The notes under the pieces: model-generated
The model's input: the letters and a program-made list of their open reading frames with translations, nothing else
Told to the model about the DNA's origin: nothing
Databases searched by the model: none
Position numbers and translations under genes: made by a program
In this document: piece by piece, positions 1 to 8,613 of the stretch
Layout: every line of letters begins with the position of its first letter
Numbering within the stretch: the stretch's first letter is position 1
NCBI RefSeq assembly: GCF_002563895.1
Contig: NZ_PDJB01000001.1
Coordinates: 603,501 to 667,500, forward strand
Direction of reading: 5' to 3'
Origin: Pseudomonas lurida
GTDB taxonomy: Bacteria; Pseudomonadota; Gammaproteobacteria; Pseudomonadales; Pseudomonadaceae
Length of the DNA: 64,000 bases

Positions 1-624
1 GATTCCACGCTGATCGAAGCCGAGGTCATCGATGAGTTGGCCAAGGCGGCGGGTGTCGGCGAGCAGGTTTCCGAAATTACCGAGCGTGCCATGGCCGGTG
101 AGCTCGACTTCCGCGCCAGCTTCAAGGAGCGTCTGGCGTTGCTCAAGGGCCTGGATGTGAGTGTGCTGGACTCCATCGGCGCCTCGCTGCGCCTGACCGA
201 AGGCGCCGAAACCCTGTTCGCCGAACTCAAGCGCCTGGGCTACAAGACGGCGATTCTGTCCGGCGGCTTCACTTACTTCGCCAAGCAATTGCAGGCCAAG
301 CTGGGCATCGACTACGTGTTCGCCAACGAACTGGAAGTGGTAGATGGCAAGGTGACTGGCGTGGCGGTAGAGCCGATTGTCGATGCACAGCGCAAGGCGG
401 ATCTGCTGAAGGAGTTGGCGCACAAGGAAGGTTTGCGTCTGGAGCAAACCATCGCGGTCGGCGACGGTGCGAATGACCTGCCGATGCTGGCGATTGCCGG
501 TTTGGGCGTGGCGTTTCGCGCCAAGCCGTTGGTGAAGCAGTCGGCCAAGCAGGCAATTTCGACACTGGGGTTGGACGGCGTGTTGTATCTGCTCGGCTTT
601 CGCGATCGCGATGGGCAGCTGTAA
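1..624 (+). CDS. serB: Phosphoserine phosphatase SerB (5' truncated)
   Basis: This is the last 207 codons of a HAD-superfamily phosphatase that hydrolyses O-phosphoserine in the last step of serine synthesis. The window opens inside the catalytic DxDST motif (the first residues are DSTLIEAEVIDELA), so the nucleophilic Asp and any N-terminal ACT domains lie upstream, outside the window. Still visible are the SGGF segment of motif II and the GDGANDLPML metal-binding motif III with its two acidic residues, followed by a KPLVKQ segment usual in SerB. The reading frame is open from base 1, and the first Met at 37 is internal. The stop falls just before a paired REP element that separates the gene from the convergent psd. 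Confidence 0.95.
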   Translation, partial: DSTLIEAEVIDELAKAAGVGEQVSEITERAMAGELDFRASFKERLALLKGLDVSVLDSIGASLRLTEGAETLFAELKRLGYKTAILSGGFTYFAKQLQAKLGIDYVFANELEVVDGKVTGVAVEPIVDAQRKADLLKELAHKEGLRLEQTIAVGDGANDLPMLAIAGLGVAFRAKPLVKQSAKQAISTLGLDGVLYLLGFRDRDGQL

Positions 625-643
625 CTGACGAAATGCGCTAAAA

Positions 644-736
644 AATGTGGGAGCGGGCTTGCTCGCGAATGCGGAGGTTCAGTCACTGAGGTGTCGACTG
701 ATACTCCGCATTCGCGGGCAAGCCCGCTCCCACATT
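644..736. repeat. Paired REP palindrome (REPIN), class A
   Basis: Two 33-base arms (644-676 and 704-736) are inverted copies with a single mismatch. Each contains the core GTGGGAGCGGGCTTGCTCGC. The element lies between the convergent ends of serB and psd, where it could act as a bidirectional transcript end or an RNA stabiliser (inference). Confidence 0.9.
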
Positions 737-746
737 GGGTTCTGCG

Positions 747-1607
747 TCAGGCTTTTGGCAGTGCGATGCCCTGGCCCATCTGTACCGGCGAACCTGCCAC
801 CAGTTCTTCTGCCCACTTCACCTGGTCCGGCCCGAACAGCACGATCGCGGTCGAACCGAGCTTGAAGCGACCCAGCTCGGCACCCTTTTCCAGGTGGATC
901 GGCGCACGTGCGGCTTCGTCGTAGCGGACCGTTTTCAGTTCGCGCTTCGGCGGCGTCACCAGCCCGGCCCACACGGTTTCAATCGAAGCCACGATCATCG
1001 CGCCTACCAACACCACGGCCATTGGGCCGCGTTCGGTGTCGAACAGGCAGACAACACGCTCGTTACGCGCGAACAGCTCCGGCACGTTTTCAGCCGTGGT
1101 CTGGTTGACCGAGAAAATCCGGCCCGGCACGTACACCATCTCCCGCAGGGTGCCCGCCAGCGGCATGTGCACGCGGTGGTAGTCCTTTGGCGACAGGTAA
1201 ATGGTGGCGAAATCGCCGCCCATGAACGGCGCGGCTACGGCCGCATCGCCCCCCAGCAGTTCCAGCACGCTGAAGCTGTGCCCCTTGGCCTGGAATACAC
1301 GGCCGTGCTCGATCGGGCCAAGCTGGCTGACCGCGCCATCGGCTGGGCTCAATACTGCGCCGGGGGTTGGATCCAGCGGGCGAGCACCGTCTTTCAATGC
1401 GCGGGTGAAGAAGGCGTTGAAGTGCTCGTAAGCGGTCACGTCTTCAACCAGGGCCTGGGACATGTCCACTTGATAGCGCTTGGCGAACCAGGTGGTGAAG
1501 GCATTCTTGAACCAGCGCACGCGGCACTCCGCAATGCAGCCGGCCAGGCGCGACAGCAAGTGGTGGGGCAGCAAGTACTGGCTGAGGATAAACAACTGCT
1601 TTTTCAT
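747..1607 (-). CDS. psd: Phosphatidylserine decarboxylase proenzyme
   Basis: This membrane-associated pyruvoyl enzyme turns phosphatidylserine into phosphatidylethanolamine, the main zwitterionic phospholipid. The 286-residue protein is normal length for the proteobacterial short family. It has the SPADGAV segment, the [13 protein letters not shown] core with its catalytic His residues, and an LGST motif at residues 249-252. There the chain self-cleaves before Ser251 to give the beta subunit and an alpha subunit carrying the pyruvoyl group. The ATG has an AAGGACA ribosome site. It sits 15 bases downstream of rhdA on the same strand and is probably co-transcribed with it. The call is very secure. 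Confidence 0.96.
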   Translation of the reverse strand: MKKQLFILSQYLLPHHLLSRLAGCIAECRVRWFKNAFTTWFAKRYQVDMSQALVEDVTAYEHFNAFFTRALKDGARPLDPTPGAVLSPADGAVSQLGPIEHGRVFQAKGHSFSVLELLGGDAAVAAPFMGGDFATIYLSPKDYHRVHMPLAGTLREMVYVPGRIFSVNQTTAENVPELFARNERVVCLFDTERGPMAVVLVGAMIVASIETVWAGLVTPPKRELKTVRYDEAARAPIHLEKGAELGRFKLGSTAIVLFGPDQVKWAEELVAGSPVQMGQGIALPKA

Positions 1608-1622
1608 AACTGTCCTTAAACC

Positions 1623-2438
1623 TTAAATCTCGACGGGGGTGTCGGGGTGGTTGCCCCATTCGCCCCAGGAACCGGCATAACCTTTGACTCGCGGATAACC
1701 GAGCGCCTTGGCCACCAGGTAGGTGAAGCCAGAGCGGTGATGAGTCTGGCAGTGAGTGATGATTTCTTTGTCTTTGGTCAGCCCGAGATCTTCGAGGATC
1801 TGCGGCATGTCACGACGGATGCGCAGGTGGCGCGCCTTGTCCATGCCGGCCGTCCATTCGAAGTTCACCGCGCCGGGAATGTGTCCGCCTTTGGCCGCGA
1901 GCACTTTTTCGCCGGAATACTCCAGCGGCCCGCGTGCGTCCCAGATGCCCAGGTCGGCCGCACCGAGGCGGCTTTGCAGGTATTCGCGGGTAGCGGTGGG
2001 GCCGTCGTGCAGGGTGAGGCTGACCGGGCCGCCGACGGGCGCGGGCACGTCGGTGGCGACGGGGTGTTTTTCTCCCAGCCAGGCCAGCAGTCCACCGTCA
2101 AGGTAGTGGTATTTCTGGTGGCCGATCACGTCGAGTATCCAGATAAAGCGCCCGGCCCAGCCGCCGCCTTCGTCGTCATAGACCACGTAGGTCGCATCCG
2201 GGGTGTGGCCCAGTTCGCCGAACAGTTTTTCCAGGTCGGCCTTGCTGGGCAGCAGGCCGGGAGCCGGTGGCTGGCCCAGTTGGGTGCGCTTGGGGTCAAC
2301 GAAGTGCGCGCCGGGGATATGCCCTTCGGCGTAGCGGGCGGCACTGGTGAGGTCCACCAAAATCAGGTGGTCGGCATCAAGGCGGCCGACCAGGTCGCTG
2401 GATTCGATCACCAGCGGCAAGCCAGAGAAGTCAGGCAT
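1623..2438 (-). CDS. rhdA: Thiosulfate:cyanide sulfurtransferase (rhodanese)
   Basis: This cytoplasmic tandem-rhodanese protein moves sulfane sulfur from thiosulfate to an acceptor such as cyanide. The 271-residue protein has an inactive N-terminal rhodanese domain and an active C-terminal one. Its active loop CQTHHRSG has the persulfide Cys at residue 230, the position recalled for Azotobacter RhdA. That match, plus an AGGAGA ribosome site just upstream, decides for the ATG at 2438 over an in-frame ATG 18 codons earlier. It lies between the HDOD gene and psd, all leftward. Cyanide defence or sulfur delivery to Fe-S and thiol chemistry are both plausible roles. Confidence 0.93.
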   Translation of the reverse strand: MPDFSGLPLVIESSDLVGRLDADHLILVDLTSAARYAEGHIPGAHFVDPKRTQLGQPPAPGLLPSKADLEKLFGELGHTPDATYVVYDDEGGGWAGRFIWILDVIGHQKYHYLDGGLLAWLGEKHPVATDVPAPVGGPVSLTLHDGPTATREYLQSRLGAADLGIWDARGPLEYSGEKVLAAKGGHIPGAVNFEWTAGMDKARHLRIRRDMPQILEDLGLTKDKEIITHCQTHHRSGFTYLVAKALGYPRVKGYAGSWGEWGNHPDTPVEI

Positions 2439-2495
2439 GTGAGGTCTCCTGGGCACAAATGTTGGTGATAAAAGAGGGCGATTGTAGCGCAAGCA

Positions 2496-4031
2496 TCAGG
2501 CGCTGCGGTTGGTAAAGCTGTGCAGGGCTTTCTCGATGCATTGGGCCGTTTTGCCGAAGGCTTGCACGGTCGTTTCCGAGAACGGCCCGCCGCCCTGGTC
2601 CGCCACCATCAGCATCACCACCTTGCCATTGCAACTCAGGGAACGCAGTAGCAAGTGTTCGCCGGTGAACAGGCGGCGCAGGACCGGTGGCAGCAGCGCC
2701 GAGAACTGGGCGTGGTTGTCCGGCGTAAGGCGCACCTGGGCCGACTTCTCCAGCAGGCGCTGCAGCAATGTGCTGTTGACCACGTCCAGGCTCAGGTTGG
2801 CGGCGTCCTTCGGCAGGCCATCGACCTGGTGCACTCGCAAGGTGCTCAGCGCCCGATCGGCCATCAACAGCATGACCCGCTGCATGCCGCTGGCGACCAA
2901 GGCCTCCTTGGCGCAGGTGGTCAGGTGCATGGCGTTGGCAAAGCGGCTCGGCTCCACCAGCAGTTCGGTGCAGCGCTTGCGCCACACGGCCAGGGCCTCG
3001 GCGGTAGGCGGCGGCGCTGGCAGCAGGCCGCGATGAATTTTTTGTACGTGCCACGGCCAGATCAGCGACAGCGCCGGGTGCCAGAGGTCCGGCATCAGGG
3101 TGGTGCGGGCGCTGGTGACGGCTTGCTGGTGGGCCTGTTGCTGCACCTCGCCCAGAGGCTGTTGCAGGTACAGCGCCGTGAGGCGCTGCCAGCGTTCGGT
3201 GTGCGGGCAGGTCCAGGACTCCTGGGCCGACATCGCCAGGCCGTTGGCCAGCAATACGGTATTGGCTGGCTGGTTGAGCCAGCGGCGCAGGTTGGGTTCG
3301 GCGTCGAGCAATTGCTGGTGACGCAGTGGGTCGTCTTCGCGGCCGATATGCAGAGCCTTGACCAGCAGGCGCTGCTCGCTCAGCAGCAGCTTGTAGCCCT
3401 GGGATACCCAGATCGGCAGGTGCCAGGCCTCGGTCAGGCCAACGCAGAGGTCCAGCAGGCGTATGCCGAACAGTTCCTGTTCGACCTCGCGGGCTGATTG
3501 ACCTTTGTGGATAACCCGCAGCTCCCATTCTTCCAGGAGCTTGGGGTAGGCAACCGCCATCGGCCACAGCGGCGACAGAAACAGCAGGCTGCCCCAGTGG
3601 ATGTCCTGCCACAGGCGCGCCAGGCGGCTGCCGAACAAACCGTTGGCTTGCTGCGAAGCGTGCTGGCTGACGAGCAACAGTTGGCGCAACGCCACCGGTA
3701 TTTCATTGGCCGGCACCGAAGGCAGGCGCGCCAGCAGTTCCTCGGCGCGCTTGAGGCCCAGGCGGTTGAGCGCCACTTCGAGGTTTTCCGCCGGTTCTGC
3801 CAGGCTGCCATGGGTGTGGCTGTTGGCCTCACGCATGACACTGAGCACGAGGGCCGGGCTGTTTTGCATCAGCTCGGCAATATCTCGCAACGAACTGCGG
3901 TTATCGCGGATGCCTTTGCACACACGGTCGTGGCTGGCCTGGGGGACAGGCAGCAGTACATCGTCCAGGCGCTTGATCCAAGCGGCGAGAGAGTTGGGTT
4001 TTGCAGTTGGGACTGTCGTTTCATTAGCCAT
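2496..4031 (-). CDS. HDOD-domain signalling protein
   Basis: The 511-residue soluble protein has an N-terminal HDOD domain (about residues 20-240), recognisable from the run of short helices around LPVPQ, RDIAELMQNSPAL and NRLGLKRAEELL. HDOD proteins resemble HD phosphohydrolases but lack the His-Asp metal site, and act as regulators of cyclic-di-GMP signalling, motility or stress. The C-terminal half (about 330-511) looks like a degenerate GAF or sensor module, without a signature I can name. The gene is divergent from motAB with a 166-base gap, so a link to motility control is reasonable but unproven. It is the first gene of the leftward HDOD-rhdA-psd group. Confidence 0.82.
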   Translation of the reverse strand: MANETTVPTAKPNSLAAWIKRLDDVLLPVPQASHDRVCKGIRDNRSSLRDIAELMQNSPALVLSVMREANSHTHGSLAEPAENLEVALNRLGLKRAEELLARLPSVPANEIPVALRQLLLVSQHASQQANGLFGSRLARLWQDIHWGSLLFLSPLWPMAVAYPKLLEEWELRVIHKGQSAREVEQELFGIRLLDLCVGLTEAWHLPIWVSQGYKLLLSEQRLLVKALHIGREDDPLRHQQLLDAEPNLRRWLNQPANTVLLANGLAMSAQESWTCPHTERWQRLTALYLQQPLGEVQQQAHQQAVTSARTTLMPDLWHPALSLIWPWHVQKIHRGLLPAPPPTAEALAVWRKRCTELLVEPSRFANAMHLTTCAKEALVASGMQRVMLLMADRALSTLRVHQVDGLPKDAANLSLDVVNSTLLQRLLEKSAQVRLTPDNHAQFSALLPPVLRRLFTGEHLLLRSLSCNGKVVMLMVADQGGGPFSETTVQAFGKTAQCIEKALHSFTNRSA

Positions 4032-4197
4032 GATTGGGGCGCGATCATCACTTGCGGTCTACACGCCCGGAGCGGGCCGAACTGGCTTTTCGCCTTAACG
4101 GCCTATAGTCTGGCGCAGTTTTGCCGATAAGTAGAACAAGAGTTTTCTGCTACACCCAATATGTCCATGAACCCGACGGCGCAAGTACTCATCTCCT

Positions 4198-5049
4198 ATG
4201 GCTAAAATTATCGGCATCATCGTCGTCTTCGCAAGCGTGCTCGGCGGGTACGTCCTGTCCCATGGTAAAATCGCTGCGCTGATCCAGCCTTTCGAGGTGA
4301 TGATTATCGGCGGTGCGGCACTGGGTGCATTCCTGCAAGCGAACCCCGGCTACATGACCATGCACGTGATCAAGAAGTCGTTGAGCATGTTCGGTTCGCG
4401 CTTCACCCACACCTTCTACCTGGAGGTGCTGGGCCTGGTCTACGAGATCCTCAACAAGAGCCGCCGCGAAGGCATGATGGCCATCGAGGCCGACATCGAA
4501 GACGCTGCGGCCAGCCCGATTTTCGCCAAGTACCCGGCCGTGCTCAAAGATGAGCGCATGACCGCCTATATCTGTGACTACCTGCGCATCATGTCCTCCG
4601 GCAACATGGCCCCCCACGAGCTGGAAGGCCTGTTCGACATGGAGTTGTTCAGCCTCAAAGAAGAGCTGGAGCACCCGTCCCACGCCGTGACCGGCATCGC
4701 TGACGGTATGCCGGGTTTCGGTATCGTCGCGGCGGTACTGGGTATCGTGGTGACCATGGCGTCCCTGGGTGAGGGCGACCAGGCCGCGATCGGTATGCAC
4801 GTTGGCGCGGCACTGGTGGGTACTTTCTTCGGTATTCTCGCGGCCTATGGTTTCTTTGGCCCGCTGGCCACCTCCCTGGCCCATGACGCCAAGGAAGAAA
4901 TCAACCTGTACGAGTCGATCAAGGCCAGTCTGGTAGCCTCCGCTTCCGGCATGCCGCCGTCGCTGGCGGTGGAATTCGGTCGCAAAGTGCTGTACCCCAA
5001 GCACCGCCCTAGCTTCGCCGAGCTGGAACAAGCGGTCCGTGGTCGCTAA
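4198..5049 (+). CDS. motA: Flagellar motor stator protein MotA
   Basis: MotA forms, with MotB, the proton channel of the flagellar stator. The 283-residue protein shows the family pattern: transmembrane helices near residues 1-20 and 34-50, a large cytoplasmic loop with charged residues that contact FliG, then two more helices around GMPGFGIVAAVLGIVVTM and GAALVGTFFGILAAYG. The conserved Pro of the third helix is present. No strong Shine-Dalgarno sequence precedes the ATG; the start is chosen because the N-terminal helix begins there as in known MotA proteins. motB follows after three bases. Pseudomonads usually have a second stator, MotCD, which is not in this window. Confidence 0.96.
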   Translation: MAKIIGIIVVFASVLGGYVLSHGKIAALIQPFEVMIIGGAALGAFLQANPGYMTMHVIKKSLSMFGSRFTHTFYLEVLGLVYEILNKSRREGMMAIEADIEDAAASPIFAKYPAVLKDERMTAYICDYLRIMSSGNMAPHELEGLFDMELFSLKEELEHPSHAVTGIADGMPGFGIVAAVLGIVVTMASLGEGDQAAIGMHVGAALVGTFFGILAAYGFFGPLATSLAHDAKEEINLYESIKASLVASASGMPPSLAVEFGRKVLYPKHRPSFAELEQAVRGR

Positions 5050-5052
5050 GCC

Positions 5053-6072
5053 ATGGAAAACAACCAGCCGATAATCATCAAGCGCGTCAAGCGCTTCGCT
5101 GCGGGGCACCATGGTGGCGCCTGGAAAATCGCCTTCGCTGACTTTGCGACGGCGATGATGGCGTTCTTCCTGGTGCTGTGGCTGATGTCCACCGCCACGC
5201 CCGAACAGAAGATCGCCATCGCCGGCTACTTCAAAGACCCGATTGGCTTTTCGGAGAGCGGTACGCCTTTTGTGATCGACCTGGGTGGCTCGCCGCAATT
5301 GGCGCCTGAGCGCACCATCAACCCGGAAGTCAAAACCGAGGCGCCCCAGGAGAAAATCCCGATCGAGCGCGATACCGTCGAGGCTATGGCCGACCAGGTC
5401 GAGCAGGAGCGCCTGGAACTGTTGCTGCAGGAGTTGCAGACCAAGGTCGAGGAAAACCCGCAGCTGTTGAAGTTCAAGGACCAGATTTCGTTCGAGATTA
5501 CCCCGGACGGCTTGCGCATCCAGATCACTGACGCGGCCAACCGGCCGATGTTCGACTCCGGCAGTGCGCGCCTCAAGCCCTACTTCGAAGACATCCTGCT
5601 GGCCATGGCCGACACCATCAAGGCGGTGCCGAACAAGATCAGCATCAGCGGCCACACCGATGCCAAGCCGTATGCGGGGCAGGGCGACTTCGGCAACTGG
5701 GAGCTCTCGGCCAACCGTGCCAACGCGGCACGTCGTGCGCTGGTGGCCGGCAGCTACCCGGACCCGCAAGTGGCGCGCGTGGTGGGGTTTGCGTCGTCGC
5801 AGCTGTTTGACCACAAGGATCCGTTCAACCCGATCAACCGCCGCATCGATATCGTGGTGCTGACCAAAAAGGCCCAGCGTGCGATCGAAGGTGACCAGCC
5901 GCCTGCGCCGCAGCCCACTCCGGGGGCAGGCGCGCCGGGTGAAGTACCGGCCGATCCGAACGCTATCCCGCCAGGACAGGAACCGTTGCCGGCGCATGAA
6001 CTGCGCCAGAAGCTGAACCTGTTTGATGACGGTGGGGTGAAGGATCCTACGGTGCCTGGTACAGGTTCGTAG
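5053..6072 (+). CDS. motB: Flagellar motor stator protein MotB
   Basis: This partner of MotA anchors the stator to peptidoglycan. In 339 residues it shows a short cytoplasmic N-terminus, a single transmembrane helix at about 28-47 with the proton-binding Asp30 in the segment WKIAFADFATAMMAFF, a periplasmic linker, and an OmpA/MotB peptidoglycan-binding domain at about 160-275 containing ISISGHTDAKPY. The last 60 residues are Pro/Gly-rich and probably disordered. It is spaced three bases from motA, so the two are an operon. A strong hairpin follows the stop. Confidence 0.96.
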   Translation: MENNQPIIIKRVKRFAAGHHGGAWKIAFADFATAMMAFFLVLWLMSTATPEQKIAIAGYFKDPIGFSESGTPFVIDLGGSPQLAPERTINPEVKTEAPQEKIPIERDTVEAMADQVEQERLELLLQELQTKVEENPQLLKFKDQISFEITPDGLRIQITDAANRPMFDSGSARLKPYFEDILLAMADTIKAVPNKISISGHTDAKPYAGQGDFGNWELSANRANAARRALVAGSYPDPQVARVVGFASSQLFDHKDPFNPINRRIDIVVLTKKAQRAIEGDQPPAPQPTPGAGAPGEVPADPNAIPPGQEPLPAHELRQKLNLFDDGGVKDPTVPGTGS

Positions 6073-6087
6073 GCACCCAGGGACTTC

Positions 6088-6115
6088 GTGGTGAGTGGGT
6101 TTGCCCACTCACCAC
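6088..6115. terminator. Perfect hairpin between convergent motB and rsgA
   Basis: A 12-base-pair stem (GTGGTGAGTGGG with its complement) closes a TTTG loop. It has no U-run on either strand, so if it ends transcription it is not a classical intrinsic terminator. Its place between convergent stops favours a bidirectional role. Confidence 0.6.
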
Positions 6116-6132
6116 ACTATTGTCTACGCGAC

Positions 6133-7164
6133 TCAATAACTGCTTTCGGGCAAGCTCGCGATAATCGACCGATAGCTGTTCATCCGCTGCTGCTGCACGC
6201 GGCCGTCTTCCAGCGCCTTGAGTAATGCACAGCCCGGCTCGCGGTCGTGTTTGCAGTCGCGGAAGCGGCAGGTGCCGATCAGGTCGTTGAATTCGATAAA
6301 GCCCGCTTCCACATCGCTGCGGCTGACGTGACCGAGGCCGAATTCGCGAATGCCTGGGGAGTCGATCAACTCACCGCCACCTGGGAAGTGGAACAGTCGC
6401 GCGGTGGTGGTGGTGTGGGTACCCTGGCCGGACAGCTCCGACAGCGGGCCCACGCGAGTGTCGACTTCCGGCAACAGGCTGTTGACCAGCGACGATTTAC
6501 CCACGCCCGACTGGCCGACGAACACACTGATGCGCCCGTCCAACTGCTGTTGCAGCTGTTCCATGCCATTGCCGTGATGTGCCGACACTTCCAGCACCGG
6601 GTAACCAAGGGTGCGATACACCGCCAGCAAGGCATTGAGCGCCGGGGCGTTCTGTTCGTCGATCAGGTCGAATTTGTTCAACAGCAGCAACGGACGGATG
6701 CCGGCATGCTCGGCCGCCACCAGGTAGCGGTCGATCAGGTTGGCATGTGGCTCAGGCAATGGCGCGAAGACGATGACGATCATGTCGACGTTGGCTGCCA
6801 CCGGCTTGAGCTGGCCGCGGCTGTCGGGGCGGCGCAGTTCGGTGGTGCGCGGCAGTTGGGCGACGATGACGCCGATGCCCTGGTTGCCGGCACGCCATAC
6901 CACTTTGTCGCCGGTGACCAGCGCAGGCAGGTTGGCGCGCAAGTGGCAACGGGACACCGAACCTGCGAGGTCGCCTTCCAGTGCCTCGACTTCGACCTGC
7001 ACGCCAAAGTGCGCGATCACCAGGCCCGTTTGTTCGGGCCCCAGGTCGCCGCCCTCAAGTGCTTCCACTGCGGAGGATTCACGTTTGGCGGCGCGCGCGG
7101 CGCGTTCACCTTGAATCTTTTCGATGCGCCAGTTTTGGCGACGGTTGAGCTGGCGTTTGGCCAT
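6133..7164 (-). CDS. rsgA: Ribosome small-subunit GTPase RsgA
   Basis: This circularly permuted GTPase helps late 30S subunit maturation. In 343 residues it has an N-terminal OB-fold, then GTPase motifs in permuted order: NKFDLID (G4), [10 protein letters not shown] (G1, P-loop) and [10 protein letters not shown] (G3). A C-terminal zinc knuckle follows, with Cys/His ligands in [14 protein letters not shown]. The ATG at 7164 ([12 protein letters not shown]) is preferred to one eight codons upstream because it matches the usual conserved start and has a GGAA ribosome site. It is divergent from orn, an arrangement common in pseudomonads. Confidence 0.95.
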   Translation of the reverse strand: MAKRQLNRRQNWRIEKIQGERAARAAKRESSAVEALEGGDLGPEQTGLVIAHFGVQVEVEALEGDLAGSVSRCHLRANLPALVTGDKVVWRAGNQGIGVIVAQLPRTTELRRPDSRGQLKPVAANVDMIVIVFAPLPEPHANLIDRYLVAAEHAGIRPLLLLNKFDLIDEQNAPALNALLAVYRTLGYPVLEVSAHHGNGMEQLQQQLDGRISVFVGQSGVGKSSLVNSLLPEVDTRVGPLSELSGQGTHTTTTARLFHFPGGGELIDSPGIREFGLGHVSRSDVEAGFIEFNDLIGTCRFRDCKHDREPGCALLKALEDGRVQQQRMNSYRSIIASLPESSY

Positions 7165-7272
7165 TGGTGTTCCGTGTCGATAATGCAAAGGTTAGGTAAA
7201 ACGGTCGCGAGTCTAGCACGGCCCTGCCTGCTAAACTGCGCAGCTAAGCCAAGGTGCCAAGAGAATCAAGCC

Positions 7273-7815
7273 ATGCAAAACCCACAGAACCTGATTTGGA
7301 TCGATCTGGAAATGACCGGTCTGAACCCCGACACCGACGTCATCATCGAGATGGCGACCATTGTCACCGACAGCAACCTCAACACCTTGGCCGAAGGTCC
7401 GGTGATCGCCATCCACCACAGCGACGCCGTGCTCGCCACCATGGACGAGTGGAACACCCGCACCCACGGCAACTCCGGCCTGACCCAGCGTGTACGCGAC
7501 AGTCGCATCAGCATGGCCGAGGCCGAAGCGCAAACCATCGCCTTCCTGGAAAAATGGGTGCCCAAGGGCAAGTCGCCGATCTGCGGCAACAGCATCTGCC
7601 AGGACCGTCGTTTCCTTTATACGCACATGAAGGCGCTGGAGAGCTATTTCCACTACCGCAACCTGGATGTGTCCACGCTCAAGGAGTTGGCCGCACGCTG
7701 GGCGCCGGAAGTGAAAGACAGCTTCCACAAAGGCAGCACGCACCTGGCGCTGGATGATATTCGCGAGTCGATCGCCGAGTTGCAGCATTACCGCAAGCAT
7801 TTCATCAAGGCCTGA
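7273..7815 (+). CDS. orn: Oligoribonuclease
   Basis: This DEDDh 3'-5' exonuclease degrades two- to five-nucleotide RNAs and, in Pseudomonas, clears pGpG made from cyclic-di-GMP. The 180-residue length is exact for the family. The first acidic pair is in [10 protein letters not shown], and the [11 protein letters not shown] segment near the C-terminus carries the last catalytic residues. The frame is open far upstream across the antisense of rsgA, but the ATG at 7273 gives the conserved N-terminus [14 protein letters not shown]. Its probable role in cyclic-di-GMP turnover is noteworthy with motAB and an HDOD gene nearby, though that neighbourhood is simply core synteny. Confidence 0.96.
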   Translation: MQNPQNLIWIDLEMTGLNPDTDVIIEMATIVTDSNLNTLAEGPVIAIHHSDAVLATMDEWNTRTHGNSGLTQRVRDSRISMAEAEAQTIAFLEKWVPKGKSPICGNSICQDRRFLYTHMKALESYFHYRNLDVSTLKELAARWAPEVKDSFHKGSTHLALDDIRESIAELQHYRKHFIKA

Positions 7816-7836
7816 AGGTGTAGCGCCTGGTCCGGC

Positions 7837-7915
7837 GCTTTCGCGAGCAAGCCCGCTCCCACTTGCGTCATGACAGCGCGGTCAAGTGTGGGCGCCGGCG
7901 GGCTCGCGAAGGGGG
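7837..7915. repeat. Paired REP palindrome, class A
   Basis: The arm at about 7837-7864 (reverse of the GTGGGAGCGGGCTTGCTCGC core) faces a diverged arm at about 7884-7915 that reads GTGGGCGCCGGCGGGCTCGC. It follows the orn stop and overlaps the next hairpin. Confidence 0.8.
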
Positions 7916-7946
7916 CGACTTGGTCTTTCGCCAAGCGCCCCCTTTT
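7909..7946 (+). terminator. Intrinsic-like terminator after orn
   Basis: AAGGGGGCG and CTTGG pair with CCAAG and CGCCCCCTT, with one bulged A and a seven-base loop. The stem ends in TTTT on the plus strand. It would end orn transcription about 95-130 bases past the stop. Confidence 0.65.
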
Positions 7947-7998
7947 GGTGCCATCAGCAAATGATTAGACTGCCGGCCTCTTTGCAAGGATCGCCATC

Positions 7999-8613
7999 AT
8001 GTTGCTGATGCTCTACCTCATCGCCATCACTGCCGAAGCCATGACCGGCGCGCTGTCCGCCGGCCGGCGTGGCATGGATTGGTTTGGCGTAGTGCTGATC
8101 GCCTGTGTGACAGCGTTGGGCGGTGGTTCGGTGCGCGACGTCCTGCTGGGGCATTACCCGCTGACTTGGGTCAAGCACCCGGAATACCTGGTGCTGACCT
8201 CCGTCGCGGCGCTGGTGACGATCTTCATCGCCCCGTTGATGCGACACCTGCGCTCGCTGTTCCTGGCGCTGGACGCCGTGGGCCTGGTGGCGTTCACCCT
8301 GATCGGCTGCATGACCGCCCTTGAGATGGGCCACGGTATGCTGGTGGCCTCGGTCAGTGGCGTGATCACGGGGGTCTTCGGCGGGATCCTGCGAGACATT
8401 TTCTGCAACGACATCCCACTGATCTTCCGCCGTGAGCTGTACGCCAGCGTGTCGTTCCTCGCTGCCTGGTTCTACATGCTGTGCCTTTATCTGGAGCTGC
8501 CCAGCGAACAGGCGATCCTGCTGACCCTGTTCAGCGGCTTCCTACTGCGCCTGTTGGCGATCCGTTTTCACTGGGAAATGCCCAAGTTCGTCTACAACGA
8601 CGACGTGCACTAG
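7999..8613 (+). CDS. TRIC-type membrane channel protein (YicG/UPF0126 family)
   Basis: This 204-residue integral membrane protein has about seven hydrophobic helices. Two half-repeats carry related glycine-rich motifs, GGGSVRDVLLG near residue 36 and GVFGGILRDIFCND near residue 121. This internal duplication is characteristic of the UPF0126/TRIC family of trimeric cation channels. The physiological ion in bacteria is uncertain (a potassium or monovalent-cation leak has been proposed for relatives). It stands alone between orn and the convergent queG, which overlaps its stop by four bases. The family call is firm; the function is not. Confidence 0.85.
   Translation: MLLMLYLIAITAEAMTGALSAGRRGMDWFGVVLIACVTALGGGSVRDVLLGHYPLTWVKHPEYLVLTSVAALVTIFIAPLMRHLRSLFLALDAVGLVAFTLIGCMTALEMGHGMLVASVSGVITGVFGGILRDIFCNDIPLIFRRELYASVSFLAAWFYMLCLYLELPSEQAILLTLFSGFLLRLLAIRFHWEMPKFVYNDDVH

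Noticed and set aside
4189..6108. A 639-codon open frame on the minus strand across motAB
   Set aside because: It is a codon-bias shadow: GC-rich third positions keep the antisense frame open, it has no start signal, and its translation shows no family motif, whereas motA and motB are unmistakable.
6247..7272. Upstream extension of the orn frame (522 codons in all)
   Set aside because: The added part is antisense to rsgA and would put 342 residues ahead of a 180-residue enzyme that already begins at its conserved N-terminus.
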